From positions 124,001-188,000 of the forward strand of contig JAJXYY010000047.1 in the NCBI GenBank assembly GCA_021780315.1: a stretch of DNA of 64,000 nt, given 5' to 3'. This stretch comes from Acidobacteriota bacterium. Lineage in GTDB: Bacteria > Acidobacteriota > Terriglobia > Terriglobales > Acidobacteriaceae. Shown piece by piece: positions 1 through 9,451 of this stretch (positions are counted from its first letter, which is position 1; each line of letters starts with the position of its first letter). The notes below the pieces were generated by a model, which worked only from the letters and a program-made list of their open reading frames with translations, was not told the origin of the DNA and did not search any database. The position numbers were made by a program, and so were the translations under genes.

Positions 1-563
1 CCGATATACCGCATCTGCAGCCCCGCCAGATACAACATCAGCATCGTCACCGACGCGCACACCAGCGCCGTACCCAGGTCCGGCTCCTTCAGGATCAACG
101 CCACAAACACCAGCGGCGGCAGCGCGGCCTTCATCACCGTCCCGCGCCAGTCGTCCATCTTGTGAATGCGCGTCTGCAGAAAATACGCCAGAAAAAGTAT
201 CAGCGTAGGCTTCGCCAGCTCCGAAGGCTGAAACGTGAAGAATCCCCCAAACCGTATCCAGCGGTGCGTATTGTGCGAGTCCCGCATCGCAAACACACTC
301 ACCAGCAGCAGCATCGTTACCCCCACCGCAACCGACACCACCTTCGGATTGTTATACCGGCGATAATCCACCTGCATCAGCACCGCCAGCATGATCATCC
401 CCAGCAGCGCCCACACCGCCTGCTTCATCATGTACGGATACGGCGACCCAAACTGCTCCTTCGCCATCACCGCCGACGCCGAAAAAACCATCACCAACCC
501 AAAAAGCACCAGCAACAGAACGGTTCCGAAGAGCCACTTGTCCACCCCTACTCTCTTCGCCAT
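1..563 (-). CDS. ftsW: FtsW, lipid II polymerase of the divisome (5' part; gene continues past the left edge)
   Basis: This is the N-terminal 187 codons of a SEDS-family membrane protein. FtsW polymerises septal peptidoglycan glycan strands from lipid II together with the class B PBP FtsI. The start MAKRVGVDKWLFG leads into a first membrane helix, and helices recur with the SEDS signature FQPSELAKP near residue 115 and KEPDLGTAL near residue 160. The ATG at 563 is preceded by a GGAG about nine bases upstream. It follows murD on the same strand and is the last dcw gene visible; the C-terminal helices lie outside the window. RodA is the only serious alternative, and the dcw position favours FtsW. 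Confidence 0.93.
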   Translation of the reverse strand, partial: MAKRVGVDKWLFGTVLLLVLFGLVMVFSASAVMAKEQFGSPYPYMMKQAVWALLGMIMLAVLMQVDYRRYNNPKVVSVAVGVTMLLLVSVFAMRDSHNTHRWIRFGGFFTFQPSELAKPTLILFLAYFLQTRIHKMDDWRGTVMKAALPPLVFVALILKEPDLGTALVCASVTMLMLYLAGLQMRYI

Positions 564-607
564 CGCCTGCCGCTCCTCAACTACACCTTACTCATCTTCA
601 AGTTTGC

Positions 608-663
608 CGGAGTCCCGTTCGTCCGGAGTCCCGTTCTTCCGGAGTCCCGTTCGTCCGGAGTCC
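608..663. repeat. 16-bp tandem repeat, 3.5 copies, between ftsW and murD
   Basis: The unit CGGAGTCCCGTTCGTC is repeated head to tail at 608, 624 (one base changed) and 640, and a half unit starts at 656. It fills most of the short gap between the murD stop and the ftsW start. It is not a CRISPR because there are no spacers. Copy number could vary by slippage. Any effect on ftsW expression is unknown. Confidence 0.9.
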
Positions 664-725
664 AGATCGTTCCACTCCATGCATCGAAAAAACACCGCCA
701 CGCGAGAACCTCCGCACTGCCCCGC

Positions 726-2102
726 CTACTGCAACGCCGTCACTAACTCACGAAACACCCGGCCGCGATGCTCATAATTCTCAAACTGGTCAAAGCTCGA
801 GCAGGCCGGTGCCAGCAGCACTACTTCGCCCGGCTCCGCAGCCTCCGCGGCCTCGTTCACGGCCACATCCAGCGTACCCGCTGCAACCATCTTCACGACT
901 CCCTGTAGCTCGCGCTCAATCTTTTCCGCCGCCGAACCTATCGTGTAAACAACCTTTACCCGCTCCCGCACCAGCGGAGCCAGCTGCGTATAGTCCGAGT
1001 CCTTGTCCTTCCCCCCCAGAATCAAGTGGATACCGCCCGCAAACGACGCCACCGCCTTCATCGTCGCATCCACATTCGTCGCCTTCGAGTCGTTGTAATA
1101 CTCCACCCCCTTCACCGTCCCCACCAGCTCCAGACGATGCTCCACCGCCTTGAAGCTCCCCACCGCCGCCCGAATCGTCTCCGCCGACACTCCCGCCAGC
1201 CGCGCCACGCACACCGCCGCCAGCACATTCTCCACGTTATGCGCACCCTTCAGCGGAATCTCGCTCACCGGCATCACCGGCTCCGGCTTCCCACCCTCCT
1301 TCGCCAGAAACAGAACACTCTCCCCATACACAAACGCGCCCTGCTTGATCGGCCGCCGGCCGCTGAACCAGAACACCTGCGGCCCACCACCAGCCTGCAA
1401 TGCGGCCTTCCCCGCCACCATCTGCGTCGCCTTGTCCTCGCCATTCAACACCAGAAAATCACCCGGCCCCTGCCGCTCCGTAATCCGCGCCTTCGCCGCC
1501 GCATAGGCCTCAAAACTCCCATGCCGATCCAGATGGTCCGGCGTAATGTTCAGCACCACCGCAATCTTCGGATGGAACTCCTCCACCGTCTCCAACTGGA
1601 AGCTCGAAACCTCCAGCACACTGGTCGTCTCCGCTGTGCTCGCGCCCACCAGATCAATCACCGGCAGCCCGATATTCCCACCCACCATCGTCGGCAAACC
1701 CGCCCGCTGAAAGATCTCCCCCACCAGCGTCGTCGTGGTCGTCTTCCCATTCGACCCCGTAATCGCCACCACCTGCCCCTGCAGAAACCGGCTCGCCAGC
1801 TCCAACTCCCCGATCACCGGCAGCCCAAACGCCTTCGCCTGCTTCACCTCCGGCGTATCCATCGGCACACCCGGCGAAACCACAATCAAGTCCTGCCGCC
1901 GGAACGTCAACAACCCATGCCCGCCAGCCTCCACCATGATCCCCGCCTCCAGTAGCGCCGGAATCTCCTTCGCCAGCGCCGTAGCGCTACGCGTATCGCT
2001 CACCGTCACCTGCGCTCCCCGCTCCCGCAGAAACAGCGCCGCCGACAACCCCGACTTACCCAACCCCACCACCAATACCCGCTTATTCTTCAGTTCCATC
2101 AT
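726..2102 (-). CDS. murD: UDP-N-acetylmuramoylalanine-D-glutamate ligase MurD
   Basis: MurD adds D-glutamate to UDP-MurNAc-L-Ala in the cytoplasm, using ATP. The 458-residue product is normal length. It starts MMELKNKRVLVVGLGKSG, a Rossmann-like UDP-binding N-terminal domain, followed by the Mur-ligase P-loop GSNGKTTTTT near residue 118, the LNITPDHLDRH segment near residue 185, and the C-terminal HRLELVG and YNDSKATN motifs. The frame stays open upstream to 2171, but that extension overlaps the mraY end and has no homologous look. ATGs at 2102 or 2099 follow a GGGGA and fit the family start. It sits between mraY and ftsW in the dcw cluster. Confidence 0.97.
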   Translation of the reverse strand: MMELKNKRVLVVGLGKSGLSAALFLRERGAQVTVSDTRSATALAKEIPALLEAGIMVEAGGHGLLTFRRQDLIVVSPGVPMDTPEVKQAKAFGLPVIGELELASRFLQGQVVAITGSNGKTTTTTLVGEIFQRAGLPTMVGGNIGLPVIDLVGASTAETTSVLEVSSFQLETVEEFHPKIAVVLNITPDHLDRHGSFEAYAAAKARITERQGPGDFLVLNGEDKATQMVAGKAALQAGGGPQVFWFSGRRPIKQGAFVYGESVLFLAKEGGKPEPVMPVSEIPLKGAHNVENVLAAVCVARLAGVSAETIRAAVGSFKAVEHRLELVGTVKGVEYYNDSKATNVDATMKAVASFAGGIHLILGGKDKDSDYTQLAPLVRERVKVVYTIGSAAEKIERELQGVVKMVAAGTLDVAVNEAAEAAEPGEVVLLAPACSSFDQFENYEHRGRVFRELVTALQ

Positions 2103-2113
2103 CAACTTTTCCC

Positions 2114-3250
2114 CTACCTCAACTTCAACGTAGTCAACGCAAACAGCGCAAAAACCAGCGCCAAAATCCAAAACCGCGCAATCACCTTACTCTCACTCCA
2201 CCCCATCAACTCAAAGTGATGGTGCAGCGGAGCCATCTTGAATATCCTCTTCCCATTCCGCAGCTTATAGCTCCCCACCTGCAACATCACACTCAAAGCT
2301 TCCAGAATAAACACTCCCCCAATAAACGGCAGCAGCAACTCCTGCTTGATCACCACCGCCACCGTCCCAATCGCGCCCCCCAGCGCCAGACTCCCCACAT
2401 CCCCCATGAACACCTCTGCCGGATGAGCGTTGTACCAAAGAAATCCGATACTGGCCCCCACCATCGCCCCGCAGAACACCGTCAACTCGCTTACCAGCGG
2501 CATCCGCTGCAACTCCAGATAATCGCTGAACACCACATGCCCACTCACATAGGTCAGCACCGTCAACGCACCCGCCGCAATAATCGTGCACCCAATCGCC
2601 AGCCCATCCAGCCCATCCGTCAGGTTCACCGCATTGCTCGAACCCGCAATCACCAGCATCACAAACAGCACAAACGGCAGCGTCGCCAGCCAGTGCATAT
2701 GCGGAATATGCCCCATCCAATCCCACACCAAGTCTGGCCGAAACCGCTTCAAAAACGGAAACATCAGCCGCGTCGAATAACTGCCATGCCCCTCCAGCCG
2801 CAGCAGCGTCGCCGCCACCGCGCCGCTCACCAGAAACTGCATCGCCAGCTTCTGCCGCCCCGTCAGCCCCTGGTTCCGCCGATGCACTACCTTGATGTAG
2901 TCATCCGCAAATCCAATCGCGCCAAACGCCAGCGTAGACAACATCACCACCCACACAAACGGGTTCGACAGATCGCTCCACAACAACGTCGGCACCAGAA
3001 TCGAGATGCAGATCAGTACCCCGCCCATCGTCGGCGTCCCGCTCTTCTTCTGGTGGCTCTGCGGGCCTTCTTCGCGAATATACTGCCCTATCTGAAACTC
3101 CCGCAGCTTCTCAATCACAAACGGTCCAATCAGCAGCCCGATCAGCAACGCCGTCAGGCTCGCAAACACCGTCCGAAACGTCAGATAGCGAAAGATGCGA
3201 AACAGTCGAAAGTAAGGAAACAACTTCTGGTACAGCAGCCAATAGAGCAA
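2114..3250 (-). CDS. mraY: Phospho-MurNAc-pentapeptide transferase MraY
   Basis: MraY is the integral membrane enzyme that moves phospho-MurNAc-pentapeptide onto undecaprenyl phosphate, making lipid I. The 378-residue protein has about ten hydrophobic helices and the family motifs: GTPTMGG near residue 70, FADDYIKV near 115, [13 protein letters not shown] near 205 and HHHFELMGW near 345. The start is a TTG at 3250. No ATG or GTG is in frame upstream, GAGG lies eight bases before it, and the first residues ([11 protein letters not shown], then YLTFR) line up with E. coli MraY. A TTG start here may keep expression low. Confidence 0.96.
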   Translation of the reverse strand: MLYWLLYQKLFPYFRLFRIFRYLTFRTVFASLTALLIGLLIGPFVIEKLREFQIGQYIREEGPQSHQKKSGTPTMGGVLICISILVPTLLWSDLSNPFVWVVMLSTLAFGAIGFADDYIKVVHRRNQGLTGRQKLAMQFLVSGAVAATLLRLEGHGSYSTRLMFPFLKRFRPDLVWDWMGHIPHMHWLATLPFVLFVMLVIAGSSNAVNLTDGLDGLAIGCTIIAAGALTVLTYVSGHVVFSDYLELQRMPLVSELTVFCGAMVGASIGFLWYNAHPAEVFMGDVGSLALGGAIGTVAVVIKQELLLPFIGGVFILEALSVMLQVGSYKLRNGKRIFKMAPLHHHFELMGWSESKVIARFWILALVFALFALTTLKLR

Positions 3251-3379
3251 AGCACCCGCCTCGTCACCCGCAACCTTGCACCATCCCGCTACGAGTCATC
3301 GCTATCTTAACAGCCCAGCCGCTGTGATTTTCCCTTTATCTCACCGCGTACCAAACCCCGCTCCCCACCTCCCGGCCTG

Positions 3380-4759
3380 CTACCCCTCCAGCGCCAGCAA
3401 CGCCTTCTCCAACCTCACCCCCCGCGACCCCTTCAGCAACACCGCATCCCCCTCCCGCACATTCTCCTTCAACCACCCCCCAGCCTCCTCCGGCGTCTCC
3501 ACGAACATCGCTTCCACCCCACCCGCACGAACAGCCTCTACCAGGGCCTCTGCAAAACCACGCACTCCAATCACCACATTCACACCACGATCTACCATCT
3601 TTTGTCCACAAGTTGCATGCATCTTTTCCGCCTCAGCACCCAACTCCAGCATCTCCCCCGCCACCACAATATGCCGCGCCGCAGGCATCGCCAGCAACGC
3701 ATCCACCATCGCATCCAGTGCCCGCGGATTCGAGTTATAACAGTCATTCACCAGCGTAGCCCCGCGCCAATGCACCACTTCCCCACGCTTATCCCCCGCC
3801 CGCATCTCCCCCATCGCCGCCGCACACTCCTCCAACCCCATCCCACTCCGCAACCCCACCGCAATCGCCGCCAAAGCATTCAAAACATTGTGCCGCCCCA
3901 GCAAATGCAGCTTCACCTGCGCGCGCATCCCCTGCGCCAACACCTCAAACTCCACCCCCTCCTCCCCCCTCTCCACAATATTTTCTCCACGCACCTCCGC
4001 CCCCGCACCCATCCCGTACAGCACCGCACGGTCCCCCATCCCCCGCCCAAAATCCTTTACATACGCATCGTCGAAGTTCAGCACCGCCACCCCATCCGCC
4101 GGTAAACCTTCAATCAACTCATACTTGGCCCGAGCAATCCCAGCCAACCCATCCGGAAAAAACTCGATATGCACCGGCGCAACATTGCTCACCACCCCCC
4201 AGTCGGGCGCAGCAATCTTCGCCAACGCAGCTATCTCCCCAGCATGATTCATCCCCATCTCAATCACCGCGACCTCATGCTCCCGCTCCAGCTTCAGCAA
4301 CTGCAGCGGCAACCCAAACGCATTATTCAAATTCCCCGCCGACTTCAACACCTTGAACCGCGCCGACAGCACCTGCGCCACCGCCTCTTTCGTCGTCGTC
4401 TTCCCCGCCGATCCCGTCACCCCGATCACCCGCCCACCCCAGTCCTTCCGCACCGCATGGGCCAACATCTGCAGTGCATTCAGCACGCAATCATCCCCAT
4501 CCGCCACCATCAGCAGCCGAGCCTCATCCACCTCTGCCGGAACCATCCATCCATTGCGAACTACCGCCGCCACCGCACCATTCGCCAGCGCCGCCGCAAC
4601 ATAATCATGTCCATCCAGCCGCTCGCCCTTCACCGCAAAATACAACTCTCCCGCACCGATCGTCCGCGAATCAATCGAGTACCCCACCGCCTCCGCAGCC
4701 GTATCAAACTCACCATCCGCATGTATCCAGTCCGCAACCTGCCCTAACGTCAACTTCAT
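3380..4759 (-). CDS. murF: UDP-MurNAc-tripeptide-D-alanyl-D-alanine ligase MurF
   Basis: MurF adds D-Ala-D-Ala to the UDP-MurNAc-tripeptide, finishing the cytoplasmic pentapeptide precursor. The 459 residues include the ligase P-loop GSAGKTTTKEAV near residue 115, NLNNAFGLPL near 143, the EMGMNHAGEI motif near 168 and DCYNSNPRALDAM near 337. The length is normal. The ATG at 4757-4759 overlaps the murE TGA by four bases (ATGA), so the two are probably translationally coupled. mraY follows downstream after a gap of about 130 bp. Confidence 0.96.
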   Translation of the reverse strand: MKLTLGQVADWIHADGEFDTAAEAVGYSIDSRTIGAGELYFAVKGERLDGHDYVAAALANGAVAAVVRNGWMVPAEVDEARLLMVADGDDCVLNALQMLAHAVRKDWGGRVIGVTGSAGKTTTKEAVAQVLSARFKVLKSAGNLNNAFGLPLQLLKLEREHEVAVIEMGMNHAGEIAALAKIAAPDWGVVSNVAPVHIEFFPDGLAGIARAKYELIEGLPADGVAVLNFDDAYVKDFGRGMGDRAVLYGMGAGAEVRGENIVERGEEGVEFEVLAQGMRAQVKLHLLGRHNVLNALAAIAVGLRSGMGLEECAAAMGEMRAGDKRGEVVHWRGATLVNDCYNSNPRALDAMVDALLAMPAARHIVVAGEMLELGAEAEKMHATCGQKMVDRGVNVVIGVRGFAEALVEAVRAGGVEAMFVETPEEAGGWLKENVREGDAVLLKGSRGVRLEKALLALEG

Positions 4760-6249
4760 CCAATCTCCTTCAACACACCAGCAGCCACCGCTACATCATC
4801 AAAAGGTACGGTTCCATCACTCAAAATCTGCACCTTCTCGTGCCCCTTACCCGCAAGCAAAACAATGTCTCCCGCCCGCGCCGCGCGAATAGCGATATCA
4901 ATCGCCCCCGCCCGGTCCTCCTCGACAATACAAGTCGTCCCCGTCTCCTCCACTCCCGCCAGTGCCTCCTCGATAATCGCGGCAGGCTCTTCACTTCGCG
5001 GGTTATCACTCGTCAGCACCACCAGATCGCTCCCCTCACCCGCAGCCCGACCCATCCGCGGCCTCTTCGTCCTGTCCCGGTCCCCACCACACCCAAACAG
5101 CGTAATCACCCGACCGCCGCGCTCCTTCACCAACTCCCGCGCCAGCGAAATCAGATTCCGCAGCGCATCATCTGTGTGTGCATAGTCCACCACCACACTA
5201 ACTCCCAGGTCTCCCGAAGGCACGACCTGAAACCGCCCCGGCACCTGCGTCAATCTCTCCGCCCCAGCCGCAATCTGTTCCAGGCTCAATCCGCGCGCCC
5301 ACGCCGCCGCGCTTGCCGCAAGCAAGTTATAGACATTCACCCGCCCACTCAGCGGAGACAGCATCTCCACCCCTCCTACCGGAGTCTGCATCAAAAATCG
5401 CGTCTCCCCCGCACGCATCCGCACGCCTTCCGCACGAAACTCGCCACGTCCATCCAGCCCATAGCTCAACACCTGCGACCGTACCGCCACTCGCACCAGT
5501 CGCTCTCCCGCAGCATCATCCACATTGATCACCGCCACCCGCGGAGCATCCGCACCTACCCCCTCAAACAGTCTCGCCTTCGCCCCAAAATAGCTCTCCA
5601 TCGTCCCGTGATAATCCAGATGGTCCTGCGTCAGATTCGTAAACATCGCCACATCCACCGGCAGCCCCCACACTCGCTCCTGCTCCAGCGCATGGCTCGA
5701 CATCTCCATTATCGCCTCCGTCGCCCCCACCGCCACGCCATCTGCAAACACCCGCAGCGTGTCGGAAGCCTCCGGCGTCGTATGCTGCGAAACCCGCACC
5801 TCATCCCCCACATGCGTCTCGATCGTCCCAATCAGCACACACGTCCGCCGCACACTACGCAGCATCTGCTCCAGCAGAAAAGCCGTGGTCGTCTTCCCAT
5901 TCGTCCCCGTCACCGCACTCAGCGCCAGCCTACGCTCCGGATGCCCCAACACTGCGGCACTCACCTCCTCCAGTGCCCGCCGCCCCCGCTCCACCAATGC
6001 TGCACCTACATCGACATGCTCCCGACGCAGCGACTCGTACGCCCCCCGCGAGTCAGTCACCACCGCGATTGCACCCTGGGCTATCGCACTCTCGATGTAG
6101 CGATTCCCATCCGTCGCCTCGCCCCGCATGGCGACAAACACATCCCCGCGCCGCACCTGCCGTGAGTCATACTGCACACCAGTTATCTCGCCCGCACCAT
6201 CGGCACACGACACCGCAACCACGCTCTTCGCAACTTCATTCCATTGCAT
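4756..6249 (-). CDS. murE: UDP-MurNAc-tripeptide synthetase MurE, meso-diaminopimelate type
   Basis: MurE adds the third amino acid to UDP-MurNAc-L-Ala-D-Glu. The 497-residue protein shows the N-terminal UDP-binding domain (YDSRQVRRGDVFVAM), the P-loop GTNGKTTTAF near residue 113 and NLTQDHLDYHG near 205. It carries DNPR at about residues 415-418, the signature for meso-diaminopimelate (Lys-type enzymes differ there), which implies DAP-type peptidoglycan as in Gram-negative bacteria. It lies between ftsI (48 bp gap) and murF (4-bp overlap). Confidence 0.96.
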   Translation of the reverse strand: MQWNEVAKSVVAVSCADGAGEITGVQYDSRQVRRGDVFVAMRGEATDGNRYIESAIAQGAIAVVTDSRGAYESLRREHVDVGAALVERGRRALEEVSAAVLGHPERRLALSAVTGTNGKTTTAFLLEQMLRSVRRTCVLIGTIETHVGDEVRVSQHTTPEASDTLRVFADGVAVGATEAIMEMSSHALEQERVWGLPVDVAMFTNLTQDHLDYHGTMESYFGAKARLFEGVGADAPRVAVINVDDAAGERLVRVAVRSQVLSYGLDGRGEFRAEGVRMRAGETRFLMQTPVGGVEMLSPLSGRVNVYNLLAASAAAWARGLSLEQIAAGAERLTQVPGRFQVVPSGDLGVSVVVDYAHTDDALRNLISLARELVKERGGRVITLFGCGGDRDRTKRPRMGRAAGEGSDLVVLTSDNPRSEEPAAIIEEALAGVEETGTTCIVEEDRAGAIDIAIRAARAGDIVLLAGKGHEKVQILSDGTVPFDDVAVAAGVLKEIG

Positions 6250-6297
6250 ATCGAAACCGATTCTATGCGAGTCACCAGTCCGGTAGCGAACCCGCCC

Positions 6298-8631
6298 CTA
6301 CCGCGTGAACCGCACAATCACTTCCGTGCCCATCGGCACCATCGTACCCGCCGCTGGAGACTGTCCCCTCGCCAACCCACTCCCCACAGGCTGAACCCTC
6401 AACCCCGCACCATCCGCCTGCTCCACCACCGTCCGCAACGCTGCACCTGCAAACGACGGCACCGCCACCCGCTGTCCCGCGTCTACCAGCACCCCGCTCT
6501 TGCTTCCCATTCTGCTCGGAACATGTGTCGCCATAAGCGGCCCCGAACTGCCCGACTTATCGTCCGGCATCGTGGAGGTCGTCCCTCCTTTTGCATGGAA
6601 TGCCGCCATAACCTTCGCCGGCAGCAATGCCAGCACACCCGATGTCTTCGGTGTCACATGCGCCGCTGGCAACTCGTCCTTCGCCGCACTCTGCAAAACC
6701 GTCCCGGCAGCCGAACTGGAAGCCCGCAGTGGATCATCCGCCGGCAGATTGTTCACTTCGGCAAACATCGCATCTAGATCGCCAATGTTGTCGCCGGGAG
6801 TGTCGTCGAATCCATCCTTCGCGGCCGCCGTCAGCATCTCTTTCTTCGCCTTCAACGGCTGATCGTGTGGCACTCCCAGATACTCCAACACCTGCTGCGC
6901 CACATCCGCAAATACCGGGGCACTTACCGCGCCGCCATACTTGCTCGCGCCCACCGTCGGATTATCGATCACCACCGTCACCGAGATCGCCGGATTGCTC
7001 ACCGGGGCAAACCCTGCAAAACTCGCTACCAGCTTGGTGTGTGAGTACGTATGTGTCGCCACATCGATCTTCTGCGCCGTCCCCGTCTTGCCCGCCGAGC
7101 TGTATCCATTCAGCCGTGCCAGAGACCCAGTCCCCTCCGTCACAATCCCCTGCATCATCATCCGCATCTTCGCCGACGTCATCTCCGAGATCACACGATG
7201 CGCCCCGTCAGGAAGCTTCTCCGGCAACTGGTTCACAGGATGGAACGCCATAGGCTTCAACCGTGGATCGCCCTTCATCTCATCCGTCGACTCCAGCAGT
7301 ACATGCGGTGGCATATAAACACCCCCATTCGCAATTGTGCTCACCATGGTTACAAGCTGCACCGGAGTCACACCAATTTCCTGCCCGATCGCAATCGACA
7401 AAATGCTCGTTGCACCCCACTTGCGCGGCTGCCGCAGTAGACCGCGCGTCTCGCTGGGCAACTCAATCCCGGACCTGTCACCAAAACCATATCCCTTGAT
7501 GTACTTATAGAACTTGTCCGACCCCAGCTTCAACGCCATCTTCGCCGCGCCTACGTCGCTCGAGTGCTCCAGCGCATACTGCACCGTAACCACGCCAAAG
7601 TGATCCGTCTTGTCGTCATGCAGCGTCCGGCCATACATCGTCATTGCGCCGCCCTGACAATCCACCAGATCCGTCGGCTGCACCCCCGCCGCATCCAGCG
7701 CAGCCGAATACGTCACCAGCTTGAAGGTCGAGCCCGGCTCATACACATCGCTGACCGCCAGATTCGACAAAACGCTCGCGTCCATATGCTTCTGATCGTT
7801 CGGATTGAACCGCGGCGAAATTGCCAGCGCCAGAATCTGCCCCGTGTGCGGATCCTGCACCACCACCGTGCCGTGCAGTGCCTTCACCTTCTCCATCTGC
7901 GCATCCAGCGCCCGCTCTGCCATGTACTGGATATTCGCGTCGATCGACAGCACCAGATTCTCGCCCGGCATTGGCTGGCTCTCTTCGCTGCCCAGCGCAT
8001 GACGCTTCGCATCCAATGCAGTCAGCACATGCCCAGGAGTCCCATGCATATCGTCATCGAACTGACGCTCCAACCCACCCAACCCCGTGTCATCCGTACC
8101 CACATACCCCAATACCTGCGCAGCCAGATCGTTGTTCGGATAGAAGCGCTTGAACTCCTTCTGCAAATACACGCCCTTCAGATTCAGCTCGCGCACCCGC
8201 GCCGCCGTCTCCGGATCCAACCGCCGCGCCACCCACGCAAAGTTACGTGACGCATTGAACCGCGCCAACATCTGCTGCTGCGACGTGAAATTATCTTTCG
8301 GGTCGGAGTGCACAATCTCCGCCAGCAACTCCGCCGCTGTAGCCCGGTTGTCCCCCAACTCCGAGGGCACCACATACACGCTGTCCACCAACACCGTCAT
8401 CGCCAGTTCACGCAGATTGCGGTCATACAACACGCCGCGCCGCGGAGCTACCTCAAACGTCTTCTGCTGTTGACGTGCCGCACGCTCCACAAAGTCCGAG
8501 TGCCGAACCACCTGGAGCCACATCAGCTTGCCACCAATCAAAACCGTCCAGAAGCAAAAAAATAGCGCCACGTAAACAAACCGCATCCGCCGTATCGGAG
8601 CGGTCATCGTCTGCCGTGGCACCTTGTTCAT
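6298..8631 (-). CDS. ftsI: FtsI-like class B penicillin-binding protein with C-terminal PASTA domain
   Basis: This is the septal peptidoglycan transpeptidase. The 777-residue protein has one N-terminal membrane anchor (residues about 17-38), a dimerisation domain and the transpeptidase domain. The nucleophile is Ser301 in STFK, and KTG begins at Lys515. The second motif reads Ser357-Ser-Asp359, where most PBPs have Ser-x-Asn. A low-complexity linker (about 600-715) leads to one PASTA domain (VAVPSFAGAAL to VIVRF) at the end. PASTA tails are commoner in Gram-positive PBPs but occur in acidobacteria. Its dcw position fits FtsI. Confidence 0.94.
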   Translation of the reverse strand: MNKVPRQTMTAPIRRMRFVYVALFFCFWTVLIGGKLMWLQVVRHSDFVERAARQQQKTFEVAPRRGVLYDRNLRELAMTVLVDSVYVVPSELGDNRATAAELLAEIVHSDPKDNFTSQQQMLARFNASRNFAWVARRLDPETAARVRELNLKGVYLQKEFKRFYPNNDLAAQVLGYVGTDDTGLGGLERQFDDDMHGTPGHVLTALDAKRHALGSEESQPMPGENLVLSIDANIQYMAERALDAQMEKVKALHGTVVVQDPHTGQILALAISPRFNPNDQKHMDASVLSNLAVSDVYEPGSTFKLVTYSAALDAAGVQPTDLVDCQGGAMTMYGRTLHDDKTDHFGVVTVQYALEHSSDVGAAKMALKLGSDKFYKYIKGYGFGDRSGIELPSETRGLLRQPRKWGATSILSIAIGQEIGVTPVQLVTMVSTIANGGVYMPPHVLLESTDEMKGDPRLKPMAFHPVNQLPEKLPDGAHRVISEMTSAKMRMMMQGIVTEGTGSLARLNGYSSAGKTGTAQKIDVATHTYSHTKLVASFAGFAPVSNPAISVTVVIDNPTVGASKYGGAVSAPVFADVAQQVLEYLGVPHDQPLKAKKEMLTAAAKDGFDDTPGDNIGDLDAMFAEVNNLPADDPLRASSSAAGTVLQSAAKDELPAAHVTPKTSGVLALLPAKVMAAFHAKGGTTSTMPDDKSGSSGPLMATHVPSRMGSKSGVLVDAGQRVAVPSFAGAALRTVVEQADGAGLRVQPVGSGLARGQSPAAGTMVPMGTEVIVRFTR

Positions 8632-8718
8632 TCGTCTGCCTGATCCTGATCGTTATTCGTTCACCGTCGTACTATCCATCCGTCACACTACCGGCCAGTA
8701 GCACCATTCACCCAGAAA

Positions 8719-9243
8719 CTACTGCACCGAGAGTCCAGGAGCATTTGCCTGCGCCAGTACCGGAGCATTAGGATCGCCACCTTCCTGACGAACTACCTGT
8801 CCAGGCTGAGGCGCATCCAGTCCCAACTGCTTCGCAATCCGATCAATCCGGCCCGGATCAGTCAACTGAGCCTCCGACAACCGCAGTTGCCGGTTGTCTT
8901 CCCGAAGCTGTTCCACCTGCTGCTTCTGCGACTCCACGTGATACCCAATCTCGATCGCCATAAGATGTTGCCACACATACACCATCACCAGCAGAAACAG
9001 ACAGCCCATCACCGCCGTAAAAAACCGCATCTCCCGTCGGCGAACCGGATCATCGGCCTTCACGATGCGACTGTTATCAATGTGTTTGGCAAAAAAGACC
9101 TCAGGCGTCGGCCCGCGGCGCGCACGACCCTGCGCTTCAAACAGACGGCGATTGCGCTCCGCCAGAGACTCCGTACGGCTCCGCGTAGCGGTCCGTGCGC
9201 CCATCATCTCGATCTGTTGTCCTGCCATCGCCGTCGTCGCCAT
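8719..9243 (-). CDS. ftsL: FtsL-like divisome protein
   Basis: This is a 174-residue bitopic membrane protein. About 75 cytoplasmic residues rich in Arg/Glu precede one membrane helix (FFTAVMGCLFLLVMVYVW), and then comes a periplasmic coiled coil (VESQKQQVEQLREDNRQLRL) with a heptad pattern. That layout and the place between rsmH and ftsI identify FtsL, which recruits FtsQ/B/W/I. The cytoplasmic tail is longer than in E. coli. GTGs at 9249 and 9246 precede the ATG at 9243; GAGG sits about seven bases before the ATG, so I chose it. FtsL sequences diverge quickly, so the name rests on topology and context. Confidence 0.82.
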   Translation of the reverse strand: MATTAMAGQQIEMMGARTATRSRTESLAERNRRLFEAQGRARRGPTPEVFFAKHIDNSRIVKADDPVRRREMRFFTAVMGCLFLLVMVYVWQHLMAIEIGYHVESQKQQVEQLREDNRQLRLSEAQLTDPGRIDRIAKQLGLDAPQPGQVVRQEGGDPNAPVLAQANAPGLSVQ

Positions 9244-9451
9244 CACCACACCTCACGCCTGCTGCTGCCGTTCCAATCTCGTGCCGCTCTCCTCCATAAA
9301 TACGAACCGGGCCGGGATCGCTATGGGAGGAAGGGACTTTGTCGTACAGAGTTGTCTTTCGCCTGAAAGAAGGTGGGACAACCCCGGCCCGATCACTTTT
9401 TTGCCATCCCTCCATTGCACCATCTTTAGTGCACCTGAAGAGTGGAAAAAC

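Noticed and set aside
608..663. CRISPR array
   Set aside because: Repeat units touch each other with no spacers, and there are no cas genes.
4474..6165. Long plus-strand frame (563 codons) across murE and murF
   Set aside because: It is antisense to well-supported Mur ligase genes and has a composition typical of GC-rich shadow frames (Pro, His, Arg, Ser runs).
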